Shown here: positions 40,353 to 49,145 of the stretch, piece after piece
Position numbering within the stretch: the stretch's first letter is position 1
Layout of the letters: each line of letters begins with the position of its first letter
Made by a program: the position numbers and the translations under genes
The notes under the pieces: model-generated
Told to the model about the DNA's origin: nothing
The model's input: only the letters and a program-made list of their open reading frames with translations
Databases searched by the model: none
Origin: DASVVT01 sp036386415
GTDB taxonomy: Bacteria > Acidobacteriota > Blastocatellia > Pyrinomonadales > Pyrinomonadaceae
Length of the DNA stretch: 64,000 nucleotides
Assembly (NCBI GenBank): GCA_036386415.1
Contig: DASVVT010000051.1
Coordinates: 62,001 to 126,000 of the forward strand
Direction: 5' to 3'

Positions 40353-41468
40353 CTAATCCGCATAGACATCCGTATAAAGCTCTTGAGGCGCTGGCTCGGG
40401 GCTTTCGTCTGCGAACTTGACGGAGCGCTCGACCTCTTCGCGCACCTTTGCCTCGATCTCGGATAAGTCCTCGTCCGTGATGGTCTTCGACTCTTTAAGA
40501 CTCTCTGTGAAAAGCTTGACGGGGTCGCGCTCCTGGTGCTTTTCGATCTCGGCGCGTGTGCGGTAGTTGCCTGGATCAGACATGGAGTGTCCCATGAAAC
40601 GATAAGTGCGAACTTCCAGCAGCGTCGGCAGAGACTTCTGGCGCGCACGCTCTATGCCGCGCAGCACCGCTTCGCGCACGGCCAATATGTCCATGCCGTC
40701 AACGAATTCGGAGGCGACCTCGTAGGCGCAAGCCTTCTGCGAGACATCTTGCAAAGACATCGCGCGATCAAGCGAAGTGCCCATCCCGTACTGGTTATTC
40801 TCACAGATATAGATGCAGGGAAGCTTCCACAGTTGCGCGAGGTTGAGCGATTCATGAAAAGCGCCCTGGTTGACCGCCGCTTCGCCGAAGAAGCAGAGCG
40901 TCACCTGATCCGTCCCCTTGTACTTGCTCGCAAAGGCGACGCCCGTCGCCAGTGGAATCTGTCCGCCGACGATGGCGTGGCCGCCGAGGAAATTCACGTC
41001 CGCATCAAAGAGGTGCATCGAGCCGCCTTTGCCCGCAGAGCAGCCGCTGGCCTTCCCATACAGCTCCGCCATGATCTCTTCAGATGAGATGCCTTTGGCA
41101 ATCGCCTGGCCGTGGTCACGGTAACTGGTGATGACGTAATCGTCAGGGCGCAGCGCACCGATAGCGCCGACCGCGACAGCCTCCTGACCTATGTAGAGGT
41201 GGCAGAAGCCGCCGATCTTGCCGAGGCTGTAGGATTCGGCGCACTTCTCTTCAAAGCGGCGGATGAGGATCATCTGGTGAAGCAGGCGAACAAGCTCTTT
41301 ACGCTCGATCCCCTCGATACGATTATGCTGCTCCGCTTTACGCTGTTCGTGCTCTTGACGTAGCTCTGCCGACGGAGCTGCGTCATCGGCTTGCTTTTCG
41401 ACGACCCCGGTCCCGCCCGCTTCGTCTGCGAGGGCGCGCGAATTTGTCGGTGTAACCTGTTTACTCAT
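40353..41468 (-). CDS. pdhA: Pyruvate dehydrogenase E1 component, alpha subunit
   Basis: Thiamine-diphosphate-binding subunit of 371 residues. The pyrophosphate/Mg-binding region is TLCFFGEAAVNQGAFHESLN, ending with CENN about 30 residues later. The usual Gly-Asp-Gly is Gly-Glu-Ala here, keeping an acidic residue for Mg2+. Other hallmarks are FCHLYIGQEAVAVGAIGAL, GHAIVGGQIPLATGVAFASK and the phosphorylation-loop region YRFMGHSMSDPGNYRTRAE. An N-terminal 60-residue charged extension is not part of the core. It is the first gene of the operon, with a candidate promoter at 41597-41626. Confidence 0.92.
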   Translation of the reverse strand: MSKQVTPTNSRALADEAGGTGVVEKQADDAAPSAELRQEHEQRKAEQHNRIEGIERKELVRLLHQMILIRRFEEKCAESYSLGKIGGFCHLYIGQEAVAVGAIGALRPDDYVITSYRDHGQAIAKGISSEEIMAELYGKASGCSAGKGGSMHLFDADVNFLGGHAIVGGQIPLATGVAFASKYKGTDQVTLCFFGEAAVNQGAFHESLNLAQLWKLPCIYICENNQYGMGTSLDRAMSLQDVSQKACAYEVASEFVDGMDILAVREAVLRGIERARQKSLPTLLEVRTYRFMGHSMSDPGNYRTRAEIEKHQERDPVKLFTESLKESKTITDEDLSEIEAKVREEVERSVKFADESPEPAPQELYTDVYAD

Positions 41469-41773
41469 CGTATTAATCTCTCGCTTTACCCTGCTCCAAG
41501 CGCGTGCGCATGTAGGCGACGAAACAGCCCGGGCACGGAAGGGACTCCTATCCGCCGGGCAATTCTTGTAATAAAGCTTGGTAACAGGTCTTACGGATTA
41601 TACGCGAGATGCGCGCCTGCGCGCAAAAGCAAGAGTTACGAGCCGGTACAGTTTGCCTTCGCTGTGGGGTGTCTGAGCATGACAAAGACCCGCTCAGCTT
41701 AAGACGGGCGGTACTGAGAGGGGATGTTGACAGCCCTGTTCGCCTTCAAACGCTTATCGCTCCTAGAAAGAAA
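41469..41773. other. Intergenic leader of the pyruvate dehydrogenase operon
   Basis: No gene is found in this gap between pdhA and the cyclic di-GMP protein gene. It contains the candidate minus-strand promoter listed separately. Next to it is a GCGCGC-rich stretch at 41610-41625 which itself is partly palindromic (gcgcgcctgcgcgc). Confidence 0.45.
41597..41626 (-). promoter_or_regulatory. Candidate sigma-70 promoter of pdhA
   Basis: On the minus strand TTGCGC (41626-41621) and a perfect TATAAT (41602-41597) are separated by 18 bases. It points towards pdhA, whose start is about 129 bases further. The -10 match is exact, but the -35 match is only moderate. Confidence 0.4.
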
Positions 41774-41807
41774 ATGGCGCACATCGCTTGATCGCAATGT
41801 GCGCCAT
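41774..41807 (-). terminator. Rho-independent terminator of the GGDEF/HD-GYP gene
   Basis: ATGGCGCACAT (41774-41784) pairs perfectly with ATGTGCGCCAT (41797-41807). Read on the minus strand it is followed by a T-run (ttttctttct). It lies 20 bases beyond the stop of the minus-strand gene. Confidence 0.8.
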
Positions 41808-41826
41808 GAATTGAGATAGAGGAGAC

Positions 41827-44367
41827 TTATCTCAAGACATCTATTGAGGCGATGGTCGGGTTGGCGGCCAGCGCAGGTGCCAGCTTGCGTGTGTGCTTGT
41901 CCTGGTGCATGTTGCGGTCGGCCTTGGTCAAAATCTGCTCCGAGGTCTCGCCATCTTCAGGGAAGCAGGCGATGCCGATGCTGATGCCGACTTCGACCGT
42001 GCGCCCCGTGCGGACGGTAAATTTATGCGTTTCAACGGCTGTTCGGATGCGTTCGGCGATCATCTTCGCCATCTGCCCCGAAGCCATCGGCATGATCGCC
42101 ACAAACTCGTCGCCAGCGTAACGCGCCAGTATATCCATCTGCCTCAACTGGTTCTTGATGACAGCCGCGACGCTTGCCAGCAGGCGATCACCAATGGCAT
42201 GCCCGTACATATCGTTGACGGCTTTAAAGTCGTCAACGTCCATGCTGAGGACGGTCATCGGCTCGCGACTCAGACGCTGGCACTCGGCGATGCGCTGTTC
42301 GAGAATCATGTAGAAGGCGCGCGAGTTAGGCAGGTCTGTCAGCGGGTCTGTGAGCGCGCTCTCCTTGGTACGCTCGAAGGTCATCGCGTTGTTGAGCGCC
42401 GAAGAGGCGTGCTGCGCGACGGATTCGAGCAGGCGGACGTGCTCTGTCGTGTAGGAGACGCGATCCTTGGAATAGAGCGTGATCGCTCCGAACGAGCCGT
42501 TTTCGCGGATGAGCGGCGAGACCAGCACACCCTTGATCGTCTCCGCGATATTCTCCGGTATGCCGACCAGATCAAGCTCAGGCGACGTGTTGCACATAGA
42601 GCGTGCGTTGGCAATAGACCAGCCGGTGATACCGTCGCCGATACTTACGCGGCGGCGCGAAAACGTGTCTGTATACTCGCCCGCAACATGCGCCGCGTGC
42701 GCCTTGCCCGTCTTATCATCGACCAGGTAGATGATACATGTGTCAAAGGGGACGATGGCGCGCAGCTTACTGGCGACGAGCGTGACAGTGTCTGTGAGAT
42801 TGAGTGATGATCCGATTGTCTGTGCGATTTCATGCAGGGCGAAGACCTCGCGCTGTGCCTCCGTGATGGAACGGAAGCCCGAAGTGTCGTCAGGCGTGCC
42901 GAGGATGTCTGAGGCGAGCCCGGCATCAGGGCGCGCGTTGGTTTTATCAGCAGCGTCTTCGGACGCGACCTGCTCTTGAATATCCTGCTCGGCGATCAGG
43001 TCGTCGAACCCTACGACATGTTTGACGAAGACCTCAACGACCTTCGGGTCAAACGATGTGCTTGCCATTTTTTTGAGCAGCGCGAGCGAGTCTTCGCGCT
43101 TCATGCCTTTACGGTACGGGCGGTCGCAACGCGTCGCGTCATAGAAATCAACGACCGAGATGATGCGCGCGACGAGCGGTATCTGCTCGCCCTTCAAGCC
43201 CTTCGGATAGCCCGTGCCATCCCATTTTTCATGGTGAAAGCGGACGATGTCTTCGACCGGGTAAGGGAAGTTAACGCGCTTGAGAATATCGCCCCCGACC
43301 GTCGTGTGAATCTTCATCTTGGCGAACTCAGACTCTGTGAGTTTGCCCGGCTTGTTCAAGATGTACTCCGGCACGGCCAACTTGCCTATGTCGTGCAGGA
43401 GCGCGCCGGCCAGCAAAGCCTGTGTCTCCTCTTCGCTCACCTTGAGAAGCTTGCCCATCTCCGTCGCATAAATCTGCGTGCGCCGCACATGGCCGTGGGT
43501 CGTCTGATCCTTGGCGTCAATCGCAATGGCGAGCGATTCGATGGTATTCATGTGCAGGACTGCCATCTCCTCTATGTGACGCCGCTTCTCCTCTTCAGCC
43601 CGCCGTATCTCATCGAAGCGCTGCTCGTTGAAGCGATAGAGCAGATAGACGAGAGCAATAATCAAAATGCCAACGAAGACGAACGGGATGCCGCTGCCGT
43701 GCAGAGAGGAATAGAAGAGCGCGGCGGATGCAGCGGCGGCGATCTGCGTAAGCGATGTCCAGATTAGGCTCTCACGCGAAAGTTGGAGCCGCATCTTCCC
43801 GGAATCGAAAACGACGAAGGCTGCCGTCGCCAGCATGCTCGTGAAATACTGGACGAGAGCCAGCACGCAGAGCGGAACCAGCAGCATGCCGAGCGGGAGC
43901 AGAGGCTCGCCGCCAGCAGAGGCTTCCGCCCCGCCGACGAGCAGGCGCACAAGCAATCCGTAGAGAGAGGCAGCGACGTATGTGGAGATGATGGTCGCGC
44001 CGATGGTGAAGACGATGATACGGCGATCACTCAAGCGGCAGGAAGAGATGAAGCCGACGAGGGCAGCGAGCACTATCGCGGGCGCGACCGTGTTGGCAGG
44101 CGCGACGGCGTACATCATTACGGCCAGGAAGACGAAAGCGTCGGCGACCGATTTCTGGCTCTGTGTAAGGCCATCGGCATTGGTCACGGAGACTGTGAAG
44201 CGGCCTGAGGCAATGGTCAAGAGAAACAGCACCGCCAGCGGCGCGAGCCCAGTCCAGCTTAATAAAGATAGGTCACTGAGCGAAACAAGCGCGTCGACGA
44301 GCAGCAGGGCGGCCAAAACGGTGATGCTGCCTAAAAGCGTCAGGCTTTTCCAGTTTCCTTGTGGCAT
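41827..44367 (-). CDS. Cyclic di-GMP protein: membrane sensor, HD-GYP, GAF and GGDEF domains
   Basis: A protein of about 846 residues with both a phosphodiesterase-type and a cyclase-type domain for cyclic di-GMP. The N-terminal third (about 10-255) has seven or eight helices. The HD-GYP domain follows (about 275-450) with LLHDIGKLAVPEY and HHEKWDGTGYPKGLKG. A GAF domain spans about 510-660. The C-terminal GGDEF domain has RYAGDEFVAI, an active-type AGDEF. Start ATG 44367 follows AAGGGA; a TTG at 44397 is also in frame. It may control the pilM riboswitch in this window by setting cyclic di-GMP levels, which is inference. Confidence 0.92.
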   Translation of the reverse strand: MPQGNWKSLTLLGSITVLAALLLVDALVSLSDLSLLSWTGLAPLAVLFLLTIASGRFTVSVTNADGLTQSQKSVADAFVFLAVMMYAVAPANTVAPAIVLAALVGFISSCRLSDRRIIVFTIGATIISTYVAASLYGLLVRLLVGGAEASAGGEPLLPLGMLLVPLCVLALVQYFTSMLATAAFVVFDSGKMRLQLSRESLIWTSLTQIAAAASAALFYSSLHGSGIPFVFVGILIIALVYLLYRFNEQRFDEIRRAEEEKRRHIEEMAVLHMNTIESLAIAIDAKDQTTHGHVRRTQIYATEMGKLLKVSEEETQALLAGALLHDIGKLAVPEYILNKPGKLTESEFAKMKIHTTVGGDILKRVNFPYPVEDIVRFHHEKWDGTGYPKGLKGEQIPLVARIISVVDFYDATRCDRPYRKGMKREDSLALLKKMASTSFDPKVVEVFVKHVVGFDDLIAEQDIQEQVASEDAADKTNARPDAGLASDILGTPDDTSGFRSITEAQREVFALHEIAQTIGSSLNLTDTVTLVASKLRAIVPFDTCIIYLVDDKTGKAHAAHVAGEYTDTFSRRRVSIGDGITGWSIANARSMCNTSPELDLVGIPENIAETIKGVLVSPLIRENGSFGAITLYSKDRVSYTTEHVRLLESVAQHASSALNNAMTFERTKESALTDPLTDLPNSRAFYMILEQRIAECQRLSREPMTVLSMDVDDFKAVNDMYGHAIGDRLLASVAAVIKNQLRQMDILARYAGDEFVAIMPMASGQMAKMIAERIRTAVETHKFTVRTGRTVEVGISIGIACFPEDGETSEQILTKADRNMHQDKHTRKLAPALAANPTIASIDVLR

Positions 44368-45400
44368 AGCGAAGGTTCCCTTTGTCAATGTTAGCAACGA
44401 GTTACGAAGAAGAAGTGATGTTGCCCGAGCGGTATCGAGGCTAATTCAGGATGTCAGAATGCGGCTACCGCAAGGTGATGGGAGATGGCCGTTTAAAAAT
44501 CAGTAGCCATGTGCCAAACATGTTTGGCACATGTGCAACAATACCTGTTTTGCTGTGAATCGTCAAGTTTTTTTGAAGAAAAATAAGGCTTTAGCCTATG
44601 GCAGCGGTTTCAGTTTGTGTTATTCTCTTGGCTCTTGTTCGGATCAATATCAGCACCATAGCCGTTCTCTGATGTGTTCAGGAGCTTCCGTCAAAGGCAC
44701 AGCGGCGAGGTCTGCGCCTGGCAATAATTGCTCAGAGCAGGCGGTTCGTAAGCCTATAGGGAACGCGTGGCGCTAGCCGGGTCGAAGCAGACATTGCAGC
44801 TTTAAGCGATGGAAGGAGCTGCTGAAATCTCGTAACAAGCAGCGATAGTTAAGGGGAAAGCTTCTGAGCCTACGCTTCTGTGTGCGAGAGGGTCTTGGAA
44901 GGCAGGTGCCGTGGATGCGTATCACCACACGGGTACGTCATTCGGTAATTTGCGGCGTTCAAAAAAATTCGTGTATTTTTGATCTTTCTAGTGCTAAACT
45001 GCGCGCGCCGCAAGATTAAAGGCCGTTCCTTTAAGGAACACACGACTCCGGGCCTGGTTGGATTCTCGGGCAGGCGCAACTGTTGGGCTGAGAGGCGACC
45101 TCATGTTCGACAGCCGCCTCGGAAAGCGTGCGTCGGAAAGATCGTCAAGCGCGGGGAGCTTGCCACGAAAAGTTTAGGCTCGTACGGGAGATAGGCAATC
45201 AAACGCCGAGCATCATTGATTGTGAACATTCAACATGCCCACGCTCGCTCTTTGGCAGCCAGGTTCGCGGCAGCCGCAGAGCGTTGACCCGTGTGGCTCG
45301 AACTTTGACTGAGTTGATGCGGAAGCCCTTGATGAGAGGTAAGGAGAAGGCCCGCACAGCTCCTAACACATTGACCCACTGGGTTACAGGAGAAAATTCG
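44368..45400. other. 1-kb intergenic region with palindrome and structured leader
   Basis: No convincing gene is found. The 26-base palindrome at 44508-44533 is listed separately. TGCTAAACT at 44992-45000 resembles an extended -10 for transcription towards the lipoprotein gene. The following 400 bases contain hairpins such as gttcctttaaggaac near 45025 and gaggcg/cgcctc spanning 45092-45120. The gap may encode a structured leader or small RNA; no named family is recognised. Confidence 0.4.
44508..44533. promoter_or_regulatory. Perfect 26-base palindrome, putative operator
   Basis: The sequence centred on 44520/44521 is a perfect palindrome with half-site catgtgccaaaca. It lies about 140 bases upstream of the cyclic di-GMP gene start on the minus strand. 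It has no loop, so it is better suited to a dimeric protein than to an RNA hairpin. No regulator gene is adjacent. Confidence 0.5.
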
Positions 45401-45754
45401 ATGCGAAGAACCTTAGCTCTTTTTGCCCTGCTTGCCGTCGCCGTTTTCTGGGCTGGATGCACGACAACGGACAATACGAACACAGGGACAGGTAACATGA
45501 ACAGCACGACCACGAACAGCACGACCACGACGACGACCACCACTGGAACCACCGGAACCAGCACCACCGGAACCACCATGAGCAATGCCAACATGACGGG
45601 CAGCAACGCTAACATGACGGGTGGTAACGCCAACGCCAACAGGCCGGGCAACGCGAACAATGGCAACATGACGGGCGGCAACACCAACGCCAACAGGCCT
45701 GCCAACACCAACACCACTAACACAAGCGGCGGCAATACGAACAGAAGGCCGTAG
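45401..45754 (+). CDS. Thr/Asn-rich lipoprotein
   Basis: A 117-residue secreted lipoprotein. A short signal sequence ends in the lipobox VFWAGC. Everything after it is low complexity: a Thr/Ser/Gly/Asn run (residues 24-62), then repeats of the type NANMTGGN and NANRPGN. ACAGGAGAA lies before the ATG. No fold or enzyme can be predicted; it may be a surface spacer or stress-related lipoprotein. Repetitive codons make it prone to length variation. Confidence 0.7.
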   Translation: MRRTLALFALLAVAVFWAGCTTTDNTNTGTGNMNSTTTNSTTTTTTTTGTTGTSTTGTTMSNANMTGSNANMTGGNANANRPGNANNGNMTGGNTNANRPANTNTTNTSGGNTNRRP

Positions 45755-45780
45755 TTTATTGCGTCAGGAATGATTGCCGG

Positions 45781-45812
45781 AGGCGCGTTGAGCATTTCAG
45801 CGCGCCTTTGTC
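45781..45812 (+). terminator. Hairpin terminator after the lipoprotein gene
   Basis: AGGCGCG (45781-45787) pairs with CGCGCCT (45801-45807), followed by ttgtcttt. It lies 26 bases after the lipoprotein stop codon. Confidence 0.65.
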
Positions 45813-45870
45813 TTTAGCGCTTCAAGACCCTGGCCGAGCCCGAGCCAATCTTTGCTCAACAGGCGCGATC

Positions 45871-46752
45871 GTGGAAAGCGTCCCATTGGTAGATAAGCCG
45901 GAATACCGCTTCATCACTGTCACGGATGAAGCGCGTGCGGCGCTCGATGCTCTTCAAGGGGAAACTCTGATCGGCCTCGATACGGAGACATACTGGGATG
46001 CGGCTGTGAATCACTCGCGCGTCTCGCTGGTGCAGATCGCGCCACCGGCGGGCGAGGTTTTGGTTATTGATGCGCTGGCGGTCGATATAGAGATTCTGCG
46101 GCCTATTATTGAATCACCCCTCATACGGATGGCGGCGCACAATGCAGGTTTTGATGAGCGCATGCTTATTGGCGCAGGTTTCCGCCCGGCGTCGTTTGTC
46201 GATACGCTGCGTCTCGCGCGCTCTGCCCTGCGGCTTCCTTCATACAGCCTTGCGGGTGTCACCGCGCACCTCTTCGGCATCGAGCTTGATAAGAGTTTCC
46301 AGAAGTCCAACTGGCGACGTCGTCCGCTCACACGCGGGCAGCTTGACTATGCTGCGATGGATGCGTACATCACGCTTTGCGTTTATCAGGAGTTGCAGCG
46401 TGAACTGGTCGCGAAGGGACGATTTAAAGAGGCTCTGCGTGCCGCGACGCTCCGGCCCTCCTCCGGTGAGGAGCGCACACCGCGTAAACGCAGACCACCA
46501 CTCCCGCCCCTGCGGCCTCTGACCAGAGAGGAACGGCAGACCCTCGCGCGACTGAAAAATTGGAGACTCGAGAGAGCGAATCTCGAACACGTTCCGGCCT
46601 ACATGGTCTGCCCCGATAGAACCCTTGAGCATCTGGTGATCGAAAGACCCGTCACGCTCGACGCCCTCAATTCCATACACGGCCTGGGCGCTTCCCGTAT
46701 CGCTCGCTACGGAGAGGAATTGCTCGAAGCTCTACGTCAGGCTTTAAGCTGA
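45871..46752 (+). CDS. rnd: RNase D-like 3'-5' exonuclease with HRDC domain
   Basis: DEDDy-family exoribonuclease that trims tRNA and other small RNA 3' ends. The metal-binding residues are Asp and Glu in LIGLDTETYWD, Asp in AAHNAGFDERML, and Tyr and Asp in LDYAAMDAYITL. A C-terminal HRDC domain occupies about 215-290 (LNSIHGLGASRIARYGEE). The start is uncertain: GTG 45871 is chosen because the TTG at 45808 lies at the base of the upstream terminator. It is transcribed towards the convergent tRNA-Arg gene. The family is clear; the exact RNA substrate is not. Confidence 0.85.
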   Translation: MESVPLVDKPEYRFITVTDEARAALDALQGETLIGLDTETYWDAAVNHSRVSLVQIAPPAGEVLVIDALAVDIEILRPIIESPLIRMAAHNAGFDERMLIGAGFRPASFVDTLRLARSALRLPSYSLAGVTAHLFGIELDKSFQKSNWRRRPLTRGQLDYAAMDAYITLCVYQELQRELVAKGRFKEALRAATLRPSSGEERTPRKRRPPLPPLRPLTREERQTLARLKNWRLERANLEHVPAYMVCPDRTLEHLVIERPVTLDALNSIHGLGASRIARYGEELLEALRQALS

Positions 46753-46926
46753 GACGAGGCTGAGGATGTTATCAAGCCCCAAACCAGATTGTGAAGGTCT
46801 GCGCAGAGACCTTCACACGCAGGCGCGGATAGACTCGGATTCGAAAACGGAAGCGCTCCACTCTGAATGGGAAAGTTTGATTGTTTTTAAGAGAGTTTCC
46901 GAGCCCGGCTCGTGTGTTTGGGAGAA

Positions 46927-46999
46927 TGCCCCCGGCACGACTCGAACGTGCGACCCTCTGCTTAGAAGGCAGATGCTCTATCCGCTGAGCTACGGGGGC
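46927..46999 (-). tRNA. tRNA-Arg (anticodon TCT)
   Basis: The minus strand folds as a 73-base cloverleaf. The acceptor stem is GCCCCCG/CGGGGGC, the D arm is GCTC...GAGC, the anticodon stem is TCTGC/GCAGA with loop CTTCTAA, and the T arm is GCACG/CGTGC with loop TTCGAGT. The anticodon is TCT. The discriminator base is A and CCA is not encoded. Confidence 0.95.
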
Positions 47000-47107
47000 C
47001 GAATCCGAAATGATGCGAACTTTATAACACGACTTCGATCAGAGTCAAAAAGATGGAATTTTTCTTGAGTGGATGAGAATGAAGGCCGCCAAGGTGAGGA
47101 ATTCCCC

Positions 47108-47147
47108 ATTGGCTCATTTACTCGAATCAATGAGTAAATGAGCCAAT
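47108..47147. repeat. Perfect inverted repeat after tRNA/exported protein region
   Basis: Arms 47108-47123 (attggctcatttactc) and 47132-47147 are exact 16-base reverse complements with an eight-base loop. It lies between the tRNA-Arg gene and the end of the minus-strand gene at 47181, and may terminate that gene. Confidence 0.7.
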
Positions 47148-47180
47148 GATCCAATCTGCGATGGTAGTTTACTTAGATAG

Positions 47181-47546
47181 CTAATCTTTTTTGACGACGG
47201 TCTCTCGTTCATGAACTGCCGTCACAGTGTCGCGCGCACGTCCACGTCTGGACAAAAGCGCGATTGCCAGAATAGCGAGCAGCGCAATTGCACCGACGGC
47301 GATCCAGATCGGGTCAACCCAGGTGGTTGTCGTCGTTCGCTGGGTCTCCGTCGGAGTGGTGCTTTTAGTTGTGGTGGTGGTGCTGGTCTGCGAACTGCTC
47401 CCCGAACCGCTGCTCTGGCTTGGTGCGCTTGTCTGCGGCGAAGTAGAGCCGCTCTGAGCGAATACCTGCACGGCGCAAGGAACGATGAGCAGGCTGATGA
47501 CGAGCAAAAGGCTCCCCGCCAAGCGCCGACCGTTTTGTCTATACAT
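47181..47546 (-). CDS. Small exported membrane protein with Ser/Thr-rich segment
   Basis: A 121-residue protein. A signal sequence (about 8-30, ending near VFAQ) is followed by a Ser/Thr/Gln-rich low-complexity region (31-73). One transmembrane helix follows (about 80-98, WIAVGAIALLAILAIALL), then a charged tail ending in VVKKD. GGAG lies upstream of the ATG. It resembles small stress-associated membrane proteins in composition but matches no family I can name. Confidence 0.7.
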   Translation of the reverse strand: MYRQNGRRLAGSLLLVISLLIVPCAVQVFAQSGSTSPQTSAPSQSSGSGSSSQTSTTTTTKSTTPTETQRTTTTTWVDPIWIAVGAIALLAILAIALLSRRGRARDTVTAVHERETVVKKD

Positions 47547-47894
47547 AATCTGTATTCTCCTTCATCCAATGCGATCTCAGTCAGGGGGTTAGACTTGTGT
47601 AGTCATCTGGTACAGTTTGGGGCATCATCGAGGGGATAAGCGATTGCCGTGCCATTTGTGACAATCGTGACATGCATAGCCGCGCTTAACGGATTGATTC
47701 ACATAAATCTCTCCCTGTAAGAAGTTTGTGCCGCGTGAGAGGGGGCACCTTAGACAGAAGCGAATGATGAATGCGAGAGTTGTGATAAATGATGAACTGA
47801 AACAGCGACGCTTTTTCATCCCGGGTACGAATCATTCAGCATTCACCATCTGCTTTCGTATGATAGAGTGTGCGCATTTGAGCAAGGAATAAAG
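47547..47894. other. 348-base intergenic region before the AI-2E gene
   Basis: A 64-codon minus-strand frame (47625-47819) has no family features and is not credited. The stretch ggttagacttgtgtagtcatctg near 47587 is a weak promoter candidate. I see no RNA or repeat. Confidence 0.35.
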
Positions 47895-49019
47895 ATGAGA
47901 GAAGGGAAAATTCAGGCGCGATGGATTGCGTTGCTTGCGGCCTCTGCCATTGCGCTCTATCTGTGCTGGCTGATGCTACAGCCTTTCCTCGGCGTGCTGA
48001 TATGGGCTGCCGTGCTGGTCATTGTCTTTCATCCGGTTCACAAACGTCTCGTCGCGCGCACTCAGAGGCCCGCAACGAGCGCGCTGATTTCGAGCCTCCT
48101 GGTGATCGTGACGATTTTAGGCCCCATTACACTCATCACGATTGCGGTCGCCAACCAGTTGAAAGGTCTCGTCGACAACATACAGGCGAGTCTCCCGGCC
48201 CTGCTTGATCCCAACTCACCGACGACAGGCCCGATGATCCGCTGGCTCGGGCAGTATGTGAACGTCGAGCAGATGCTCTCGCCGGAGTTCATCGTCGAAC
48301 GTCTCAAAGCCATGAGCGGAACGATTGCCGGAAGCACGCTCGGCTTCATAGGCGGCATCGTCGGCGCGGTCGTTCAAATCTTCTTCATCATTTTTACCAT
48401 GTACTACCTCTTTCGCGACGGCGACCGGATTGTCGGCGCCTTGCCGGATGTGCTGCCGCTGGAGAGAAAGCAGAGTGAAGAGATTTTTGCTCGCACGCGC
48501 GATGTGATTGCGGCGAGCGTCTATGGCGTGCTCGTCATCGCAGTTGTACAGGGCACGCTGGGCGGGCTGATGTTCTGGATACTGGGTCTGCCGTCTACCA
48601 TTGTGTGGGCTGTGGTGATGACATTCCTCTCCATGATTCCCATGTTGGGTTCGTTCCTGGTCTGGGTTCCGGCGGCCATCTATCTGGCGGCCACTGGGCA
48701 CTGGACGAAGGCGGTCATACTTGTTGCCTGGGGCATACTTGTCATCGGCACGGTTGACAATTTGTTGCGCCCGAAACTGGTCGGCGAAAAGACACGGCTG
48801 CATGAACTCCTGATCTTCTTCTCAGTGCTTGGCGGGTTACACGTCTTCGGTGTCATGGGCATCGTGCTGGGCCCGGTCGTGCTTGCCATTACGCTCGCGC
48901 TTCTGGATGTCTTCCGTCGGCTTGATCGACCCGTTGAAGAGACGCGGCAAGAACCCACATTCGCCGAAGAAGTGGCCCCGCCTGATCCCCACACACAGAC
49001 CGAGAGCGCTACAAGATGA
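47895..49019 (+). CDS. AI-2E (PerM/TqsA) family transporter
   Basis: A 374-residue membrane protein with about eight helices. Segments characteristic of the family are LPLLWxxVL-like LMLQPFLGVLIWAAVLVIVF near the N-terminus, the long soluble stretch at 80-165, FIIFTMYYLFRDGDRI and the C-terminal SVLGGLHVFGVMGIVLGPVV. The ATG at 47895 follows AAGGAAT; an in-frame GTG at 47868 lacks spacing support. The family includes autoinducer-2 exporters and Na+/H+ antiporters, so the substrate cannot be stated. Confidence 0.88.
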   Translation: MREGKIQARWIALLAASAIALYLCWLMLQPFLGVLIWAAVLVIVFHPVHKRLVARTQRPATSALISSLLVIVTILGPITLITIAVANQLKGLVDNIQASLPALLDPNSPTTGPMIRWLGQYVNVEQMLSPEFIVERLKAMSGTIAGSTLGFIGGIVGAVVQIFFIIFTMYYLFRDGDRIVGALPDVLPLERKQSEEIFARTRDVIAASVYGVLVIAVVQGTLGGLMFWILGLPSTIVWAVVMTFLSMIPMLGSFLVWVPAAIYLAATGHWTKAVILVAWGILVIGTVDNLLRPKLVGEKTRLHELLIFFSVLGGLHVFGVMGIVLGPVVLAITLALLDVFRRLDRPVEETRQEPTFAEEVAPPDPHTQTESATR

Positions 49020-49145
49020 AGCTCGCGTATCTATAAACCGTATGAGGCGCGGCTATGAAAGATTAAATTAAAGTTTTGAGTTTCGGTCTCTTTCACTCAT
49101 CTCGAAACCCGAAACTCGTCTTTTATGATCCGAAAGGAAATCCGA

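Noticed and set aside
44522..44536. Possible sigma-54 promoter (tggcac then gc)
   Set aside because: Spacing between the GG and GC elements is too short; the site is half of the palindrome.
44531..44776. 81-codon plus-strand frame after the palindrome
   Set aside because: Starts inside the palindrome, has no ribosome binding site and no recognisable features.
45087..45094. GGCTGAGA as in a TPP riboswitch
   Set aside because: The other conserved TPP segment (cctgatctgg and following) is absent and the downstream gene is a lipoprotein.
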